A stretch of 64,000 nt of DNA. Origin: Mya arenaria. Its lineage: Eukaryota > Mollusca > Bivalvia > Myida > Myidae. Below, in pieces: positions 57,290 through 64,000 of this stretch (positions are counted from its first letter, which is position 1; every line of letters starts with the position of its first letter). A model generated the notes under the pieces. That model did no database searches, was not told where the DNA came from, and saw only the letters and a program-made list of their open reading frames with translations. The position numbers and the translations under genes are program-made. The DNA lies in the NCBI RefSeq assembly GCF_026914265.1, contig NC_069133.1:11911937-11975936 (forward strand), given 5' to 3'.

Positions 57290-59930
57290 CTTGAGCATAA
57301 TGAAAGTTAGAACGAGTAATGTCTTAAGATTAAAGGTAGAACGAGTTATGTCTTAAGATTAAAGTTAGAAAGAGTAATGCTATGAGGTAGAAAGTTGTAA
57401 CGAGTAATGTCTTGGGATTACGAGTAATGTCTTAAGATTAAAGGTAGAACGAGTTATGTCTTGGGATTAAAGTTAGAAAGAGTAATGCTTTGAGAGAGAA
57501 CGTTGGAAAGAGTAATGTCTTGGGATTACGAGTAATGTCTTAAGATTAAAGGTTTAACAAGTTATGTCTTGGGATTAAAGTAAGAAAGAGTAATGCTATG
57601 AGATAGAAAATAAGAACGAGTAATGTCTTGGGATTAAAGTAAGAAAGAGTAATGCTATGAGATAGAAAATAAGAACGAGTTATGTCTTGGGATTAAAGTA
57701 AGAAAGAGTAATGTTATAAAATAAAAAATAAGAACGAGTTATGTCTTGGGATTAAAGTAAGAAAGAGTAATGCTATGAGATAGAAAATAAGAACGAGTAA
57801 TGTCTTGGGATTAAAGTAAGAAAGAGTCATGCTATGAGATAGAAAATAAGAACGAGTTATGTCTTGTGATTAAAGTAAGAAAGAGTAATGTTATAAAATA
57901 AAAAATAAGAACGAGTTATGTCTTGGAATTAAAGTAAGAAAGAGTAATGCTATGAGATAGAAAATAAGAACGAGTTATGTCTTGGGATTAAAGGTAGAAC
58001 GAGTAATGTCTTAAGATTAAAGGTAGAACGAGTAATGTCTTAAGATTAAAGTAAGAAAGAGTAATGTCTTAAGATTAAAGTTATTAAAGTTAGAACTAGT
58101 AATATCTTAAGATTAAAGTTAATACGAGTAATGTCTTAAGATTGAAGGAAGAACGAAAAATGTTTTAAGATTAAAGTTAGAACAAGTAATGTCTTGAGAT
58201 AAAAAAGTTAGAACGAGTAATGTCTTGAGATTTAAGAAAGAACGAGTGATTCCTGAAAATTAAAGCTAGAACAAGTAATGTATTGAGATAGAAATTAAGA
58301 ACGAGTAATGTCTTGGGATTGAAGTAAGAACGAGTAATGTCCCAACATTAAGTTAAAACGAGTTATGCATTAGGATTAAATGTAGAACAAATGTTATCTT
58401 AATATTAAATTAAGAACAAGTCATGTTTTAAGATAGGAACTTAGATCGGGTAAAGTCTTGGGATTAAAATTAGAACGAGTAAGGTTTTACGACTAAAGTT
58501 ATAACGATTTATGTCTTAAGATTACTTTGTGGTAGAAAGTTAGATAAAAAGAGTAATTTGTTAAGAGTTAAGTACGAAAAAATAATGTTTTGCGATAGTG
58601 TCTTGGGATTGAAGTAAGAACTAGTTATGTCTTGGGAAAGAAAGTTAGAATGGGTTTTGTCTTGAGATAGAAAGTTAGAACGAGTAACGCTTGGGAAAGA
58701 AAGTAAGAACTAGACGTCATGTTTTGAGATTGAAAGTCAAAACTAGTAAAGTATTCGGATAGAAGCTAGAACGAGCAATGTCTTGGGATTAAAATTTAGA
58801 ACGAGTAATGTCTTGGGATAAAGCGCAAAAACGAGTAACGTATTGGGATAAGAGTTAGAACGAGTAATGTCTTGGGAACGAGTTATGTCTTGGCAACGAA
58901 TTAAGTCTTGGGATAGAAAGTTAGAACGAGTTATGTCTTGGGATAAAAGTTAGAACGAGTAATATTTTGTGTTAGAATGTTAGAACGAGTATTGTCTTGG
59001 CAAGGAGCTATGTCTTGGGGAGGAAAGTTCGAACAAGTATTGTCTTGGGATAGAAAGTTTGAGCGAGTAATGTATTGTGATAAAGAGTAAGAACGGTATA
59101 TGCCTCGAGTTTTGCATTGGGCTAGAAAGTTAGAACAAGTAAGGTTTTGTGAAGGACGTAAAAACGATTAATGTCTTGGGATAGAACTTTAGAACGAGAA
59201 ATGTCTTGGTAAAGGACAAACGAACGAGAAACGTTTTTGGATAAAAGTTAGAACGAGTAATGTCTTTGGGAAGAAATTTAGAACGAGTAATGACTTGGGA
59301 TAGAAAGTTAGAACAAGTGATTTCATGCAAAGGAGTAAGGTCTTGGTAACGAGCTATGTCTTAAGATATAACTTTAAAACGAGTAATGTCTTGGGAAAGA
59401 GAGTTAGAACGAGTCATGTGTCTTTGGATAGAGAGTTAGAACGAGTTATGTGTCTTTGGATAGAGAGTTAGAACGAGTTATGTGTCTTTGGATAGAGAGT
59501 TAGAACGAGTTATGTCTTGAGAGGGAAAATTAAAACGAGTTATGTCTTGAGATAGGAAGTGAGAACGACTTATGCCTTTTGATAGAAAGTAAGAACGAAT
59601 AATGTCTTGGAAAAGGATGTTAGAACGAGTAGCATCTTCGGATTTAAGTTAGAACGAGTTATGTGTTGGTAGAGAAAATTGGAACGAGTTATGTCTTTTG
59701 ATAGAAAGTAAGAACGAGTAATGTATTGGAAAAGGATGTTAGAACGAGTAACATCTTCGGATTTAAGTTGGAACAAGTAATATCTTGGGAGGGAAAATTA
59801 GAACGAGTAATGTCTTGGGAGGGAAAATTGGAACAAGTAATGTCTTTTGATAGAAAGTAAGAACGAGTAATGTCTTGGGAATGAATATTAGTAAGAGCAA
59901 TGTCTTGTGATAAAAGTTAGAACAGTATCT
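57290..59930. repeat. ~30-bp degenerate minisatellite
   Basis: Roughly 85 units of AGTTAGAACGAGTAATGTCT followed by TGGGATAGAA. Unit length varies from 28 to 38 bp. Local sub-families are visible, for example a two-unit pattern with GAAAGAGTAATGCTATGAGA at 57560-57990 and a TGTCTTTGGATAGAG form at 59410-59510. The array ends about 100 bp before the Gly-rich gene. Confidence 0.92.
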
Positions 59931-60027
59931 AGACATTATTCAACATCGGTGAGCAGAGAGGTCATGTCAAGTGGAAGACCTTCAAAGAACAAGCTATTGA
60001 CACGTATTGCTCTATTTGTAGGACAGA

Positions 60028-60220
60028 ATGAATATCAAAAAGACGGCGGTGTTGTTGACAGCGTTGCTGTTGATCGACCTAATGTGTTTAGCGGAGGGGC
60101 AGGGCTATGGCAGGGGTGGTGGAAGAAGGCGTGACCGGGGATGGAGAGGAGGAGGAAGAGGCGGTGGCCGCGGTCGTGGCGGCGATCGTGGCGGCGGTGG
60201 CGGGCTTCTTGGCGGTCTAG
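60028..60220 (+). CDS. Gly-rich gene exon 1 (signal peptide, RGG region)
   Basis: 64 codons plus one base, ending CTAG|GTATGG. The alternative is that the frame continues four codons to a stop (MGNY), giving a 69-residue secreted RGG peptide if the intron is retained. An overlapping +1 frame from 59907 is also open but lacks a signal peptide. Confidence 0.8.
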
Positions 60221-60806
60221 GTATGGGAAACTATTAGTTAATATTTTCTGGTGAAACATAAAGGATATATTTATAAAATAGTTGAACATTTAAATTTACA
60301 GACTGAACAGAAAAAAATATCGCATAATTATGAAAAACCAATATCCAAACAATGTTTTTGTAGGAGGTGTCCTAGGAATAGCGGGGGCTGCATTAGGAGC
60401 AGCTGCCATTACCCGCGGAGTGACGGGGATGCTCGGATCCGGCGGAGGTAGAGGGTATGTGGGCGGTGGAGGGAGTATCTACAATGGTGGTCAATACATT
60501 CCTCCCCACTCCCACGGTGTTTCCCAGCAGTACGTTCCTCAATATGGCGGGGGTAGCTTTTACGGGATGAGCGGCGCAGTTGCTGATCCAATCTATCAAG
60601 GGAATGTCGGAGGGTTCGGTGGAGGATACGTGCCTCCATACATCCCTCAGCGTCCCGCACTAGCTGTCGCTCCAGCTGTGATCCCGTCGAGCCAAGGAAG
60701 CCACAACCGCGGCAGTCGCCGTGTAGTTATAGAGGAAAACTTCGATAGAGGACAGCACTCGAATAAAGGGAGACCAATTGTGGTTGGCCAACCCGTTTTC
60801 GTTTGA
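60028..60806 (+). CDS. Secreted Gly/Arg-rich protein with hydrophobic Ala/Gly segment
   Basis: Two exons join in phase: 60028-60220 and 60364-60806, for 211 aa. Residues 1 to about 24 are a signal peptide (MNIKKTAVLLTALLLIDLMC). Residues about 26-60 are RGG/GR-rich. Residues about 65-88 are a hydrophobic small-residue stretch (GVLGIAGAALGAAAI, TRGVTGML). Residues about 89-165 are rich in Gly, Tyr, Ser and Pro. The tail has charged patches (RRVVIEENFDRG). No Cys occurs after the signal peptide. Secreted Gly-rich proteins in bivalves are often shell-matrix, byssal or adhesive components. The order signal peptide, RGG repeats, hydrophobic Ala/Gly segment also recalls vertebrate Shadoo, but this is a likeness in layout only. 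The function is unknown. Confidence 0.8.
60364..60806 (+). CDS. Gly-rich gene exon 2
   Basis: It starts after GTTTTTGTAG with two bases completing a Gly codon, continues GGVLGIAGAALGAAAITRGV and ends at TGA 60804-60806. Minus-strand ORFs over it are shadows of the GC-rich sequence. Confidence 0.82.
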
Positions 60807-60836
60807 TTTCGTGTTTATAGCTGTAGGCCTTTGTTT

Positions 60837-60842
60837 ATTAAA
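60837..60842 (+). promoter_or_regulatory. Polyadenylation signal of the Gly-rich gene
   Basis: ATTAAA lies 31 bp after the stop and is followed by a GTGTG-rich stretch, a plausible short 3' UTR end. Confidence 0.5.
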
Positions 60843-61549
60843 GGGTGTGTACAAAGCGTTCGTTAATTACTTCTGTTTACTCAATGTACTTGCTTGAAAT
60901 ATACATCAACATACATCCGTTTGTATAGCGTCGCTTATAGACAGTTAAGACAGTTTATTAACAATGCATATAGTTCATGAGTATACATATATCAAAATTT
61001 ATACATTCACAAGTGGACAAGAAAACAAAACAAAAATCATTATATTTTTATTTAAGCGAAAAATCATTGGATTTATTACAAAATCCAATATTTTTAAAGA
61101 TTTATCTTTAATAATAAAGGATGCGATAGCGAGGGGAAAGGGTGTTAAAAAGCTTATTTTGTGGTGGACATACTTTAGTCTATCCATAATAGTAATAGAA
61201 CACATTTCTTAATTTGAACGCATAATGGATAAACATGGCCAAAGTTCTATTTAATTTTACATTATTTGACTGCATTAACTGGTACATTTGGTCTTTTCCA
61301 ATACTATTTATCAAAATGTGTGTTTCTTAGGACATTGTAAAGAGGACATTCAATAATAAAATGAAATTCATCTTTTAAAACACTGCATGATATACACTTT
61401 CTATCCTGAAAAACTATTGGTTGCTTATATACCTTGGTGTTTGCATTTTTATGCGGGCCAATGGCAATCGAGGATTTTCCAATTGTCTGACGAATTATTT
61501 TACGTAGCTCGAGTCTGACGAATACACTGAAACACCAAATGAGTTTGTT
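60843..61549. other. AT-rich gap
   Basis: No gene was recognised. A frame open from 60964 to 61212 is AT-driven. Confidence 0.4.
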
Positions 61550-61890
61550 AAATCTGCACTATCACAGATTTTACTTTCTTTGTCTTGGAATGAGCAAATA
61601 TTTGCAAATATCTGCAAACCAGTGATAAAAGACTGCTGTCAAAAGATAAGATCGCAGATTTTCATATTTCCGTTCGATTTTTTTTGTTTTATGGCTAAAA
61701 GCGTTACTAACGGTTTAAAAGAAATGCATTAAACATCAATTTTTGAACTTAAATATAAAAATCTGCGATCTAAGTTTTTGTCAGCAGTTTTATATCACTG
61801 ATTCCATGCATTTTCGCATAAATTGGCTCGTTCCAAGACAACAATTAAAAAAAAGTTGTTAAAACGGAAAATCTGTGAGAGTGCAGCTTT
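61550..61890. mobile_element. MITE with long inverted repeats (CTGCACT..CACAGATTTT family)
   Basis: The left end AAATCTGCACTATCACAGAT pairs with the complement of AAAGCTGCACTCTCACAGAT on the right. Inner arms also pair (TTGTCTTGGAATGAGC with GGCTCGTTCCAAGACAA; AGATCGCAGATTTT with AAAATCTGCGATCT). Nearly the whole 341 bp can fold back. I associate this family with many bivalve genomes. Confidence 0.85.
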
Positions 61891-61939
61891 ATTACTTATT
61901 TCTTTTAGCTCGATTGAGACGAAAGCTGATAGCTTAAAG

Positions 61940-61995
61940 AAACAAATTGGGGACCGAGCCCACAACCTCTTAGCTAAGAGGCGGACACCTTAAAA
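61940..61995 (-). mobile_element. tRNA-like SINE head, fragment
   Basis: On the minus strand AAGGTGTCCGCCTCTTAGCT then AAGAGGTTGTGGGCTCGGTC resembles the tRNA-like head at 17635-17692. The B-box is degraded. Probably an old SINE fragment. Confidence 0.42.
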
Positions 61996-62177
61996 GCCCA
62001 GATAGGATAGTTCATTTTTGACGGTCTACAGAAAATAGGTACGCAAGTAAGATCGTCGAAATTGAATTTCAATATGTACATGGTAGGCAGGGTAACAGTA
62101 ATAGAGAAAATCAATTCTGTTAAAATGTAAGTCGTAAATATTTCGGTTATTTTGATGTTTATTTTAAGACAATGATC

Positions 62178-62552
62178 TTAAAGATGCACTCTTACTCCCA
62201 AATTAGATGTACCAAAATTAATACAATTGTTTTAATATACAAAAAAAAGATGAATAAATGTCGCAAACATTGGTTCTTATGAAGAATACCATGTTGCATT
62301 TTGAAGAAAGGTTCCGAAAACACGATATTTCTACCTAATGAGACAATATCAGATCGCACTTAATCTTTTAGCACTCACCAATCATTTAATATTTTGGCGT
62401 TTTCAGCTATTGAATACATGGGTACAATCTTGTTATCAGTAATAAATATTTGCCATAAAAGCATTATTCAATAAGTAATTTAAGGTTTATATTTCAAAAG
62501 TTTTGTCTGTTAAACATTTGTATGCATTGATTTTGAATAAGAGTGTCACATT
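62178..62552. mobile_element. MITE (TGCACTCTTACTCCC family)
   Basis: The left end TTAAAGATGCACTCTTACTC pairs imperfectly with the complement of TAATGTGACACTCTTATTCA at the right end. AT-rich interior, about 375 bp, no coding capacity. Confidence 0.68.
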
Positions 62553-63024
62553 ACGTCAGTATCTAAATGGAAAAGACGGTTTAGGAAACGATAAAAAATG
62601 TTGCAAACTTTGACTTTTAGGCCACTCCAAAATTTTGTTCCTCAGAGTTTGGCGAAAACAATTTGGAGCGAGCAAGCGAAAAAATAACACAATTTTGTTA
62701 GTTTTCATAAAACCCGAAGCGAGCAAAGAGCGAACAATATTTATTTCTTATAATCAATATAAAAGATTGTTTAATATAATTGCTCTTTAACCCAGTGAAA
62801 TTCCAGTTTGAACTGAATCTCTATTGGACAATGGAAGAATGTTCGAATACATAGTAACTATTTATTCTGACATTCGTTTTTAGTAGTACAAATTTAAGAA
62901 ATGTTAAGGAATGAAGACACTTTATTTAAATGTATCAAAATTAATGGAACTGTCCGGAGTTCAGAATACTGCGAGACAATGCCAACCTTATCATATCTCC
63001 ACAATCCTTTCGACACGAAGATTA

Positions 63025-63180
63025 TAAGTATCTTCCATGGCCGAGAGTTTAAGATAGGTTCATTCCGACCCGAGCGCAGGGTGTATTGCGGAAACGAGGT
63101 TTACCGAGTTTCCGCAAAACACCCTGTGCGAGGGTCGGGATGAACCTATCTTACACGAGCGGCTATGGTAGATGGTTTTT
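63025..63180. repeat. Near-perfect foldback hairpin
   Basis: Arms of about 45 bp (63051-63095 against about 63108-63153) pair with few mismatches. Landmarks are AAGATAGGTTCATTCCGACC on the left and GGTCGGGATGAACCTATCTT on the right. Weaker pairing extends outward through CTTCCATGGCCGAGAG. Confidence 0.8.
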
Positions 63181-64000
63181 CTCCCACCTCAGTTAAACAA
63201 AATTAAGTAAAAATGTATTTTTTGCTGGAACTCTTTTGTGCTTAGTGAAAATAATTGTGAATGAATATGCGATAATTCGTGGTTGTCATGAATATGCACG
63301 CAGTGATTCAGATTATGTTAATAGTCAAATCGGTATTTTAATAGTTCTAAGGAGAGTGAAGCATTAATTCTTGAGAGGTGCGTGAACACTGTTTTATTTT
63401 GACATTTGAAGCGAGAAATAATTAATAAGCGTTCTAAATAAGACAAGGTTTCCATGATGCTACAGACGACAGTCTTCAACAAGGGAGGTAATTACAATGT
63501 GGTGACCATTAAAAATGAGTTCCATACGGGCGTTTTATCTTCGCCCGTGGGCAAGATAAGAATTTCTAGCATGGTTAAATTATTGGATCTACTTATCTGA
63601 GGTGGGAGAAATATGTGTATTATGCTTTGTTTCAATGTATCATGAAAACATTCGTCCTTTTATCTTTGATAATCAAACTGCGAAACTCGAAAGCCACGAA
63701 TGCACAAAGCCATACACTTGCATTATAAATAGGACCGCATGTAACTTTACTGAGTTTAATTTAACAATTGCCTGAATTGGAACAGCTATTATGTAGGACG
63801 TTGCCAACGAAGATGACGATGGTGCTATGCTAAACAAATACGACAGTGACAGACGAACTATTACTTTCCGAAGAAAAGCGAAGGTTAGTGTCATGTTAAG
63901 AATTGTTTCAAGTGAGGGATAGTTTTATCGGCACATGGGGATTCAAAAATGAGACGCTGGTTTATTGGCTCTAAAACCGCTTCATTACCCCCTTTTGACC
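63181..64000. other. Right-edge sequence
   Basis: TCTCCCACCTCAG at 63180 is mirrored by CTGAGGTGGGAGA at about 63597, which may mark a larger inverted element including the foldback. A small dyad (TTATCTT CGCCCGTGGGC AAGATAA) lies at about 63536-63562. No gene was recognised up to the window edge. Confidence 0.4.

Noticed and set aside
60409-60660. Minus-strand ORFs opposite the Gly-rich exon
   Set aside because: Shadows of a GC-rich coding exon. The plus strand has the signal peptide and splice-consistent structure.

Overview
The window is eukaryotic, and most probably from a bivalve mollusc. It is AT-rich, with intron-split genes and consensus GT/AG splice sites, and it has no operons, Shine-Dalgarno signals or bacterial-style coding density. 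The bivalve call is an inference. It rests on the gene families (tandem DM9/DUF3421 domains, a NACHT protein of invertebrate NLR type, a B-box/coiled-coil/NHL protein), on a V-SINE-like tRNA-derived SINE resembling those of molluscs, and on several MITE-like families that I associate with marine molluscs.

Five genes can be rebuilt with splice phases that agree at every junction. (1) 3226-12040, minus: a four-exon MAP-kinase phosphatase (rhodanese/KIM domain plus DSP domain, 393 aa) with an intact HCxxGxxR active site. (2) 18604-20331, plus: a three-exon gene joining one CCHC zinc finger to two DM9 repeats (313 aa). (3) 25608-27657, plus: a two-exon NACHT protein with a repetitive amphipathic N-terminus and no LRRs (at least 610 aa). 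(4) 32250-42229, minus: a four-exon TRIM-like protein without a RING (degenerate B-box, coiled coil, NHL propeller, 663 aa). (5) 60028-60806, plus: a two-exon secreted Gly/Arg-rich protein (211 aa).

The rest is dominated by tandem repeats: 50-bp units at 1-590 and 30265-31380, a 53/35/30-bp series at 14500-17540, about 145-bp units in a trimeric higher-order pattern at 28080-29520, a 20-bp satellite at 35350-40273, about 178-bp units at 42985-46790, about 30-bp units at 57290-59930, and long microsatellites. Dispersed elements include four copies of one TAA-flanked MITE, two SINE copies (one carrying two nested MITEs), a 139-bp hAT-like MITE with exact 8-bp duplications, a mariner-like MITE and several long-inverted-repeat elements.

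The most unusual feature lies in the TRIM-like gene, where the 5' ends of two successive introns have become tandem arrays. Intron 2 holds five extra copies of the exon-2 3' end, each ending in a GTAAGT donor at 38-84 bp steps. Intron 3 starts a 20-bp satellite immediately after its donor that runs for about 4.9 kb. The zinc-finger/DM9 fusion lies about 5 kb upstream of the NACHT gene on the same strand, so the middle of the window may be immune-related. That link is inferred from domain families only.
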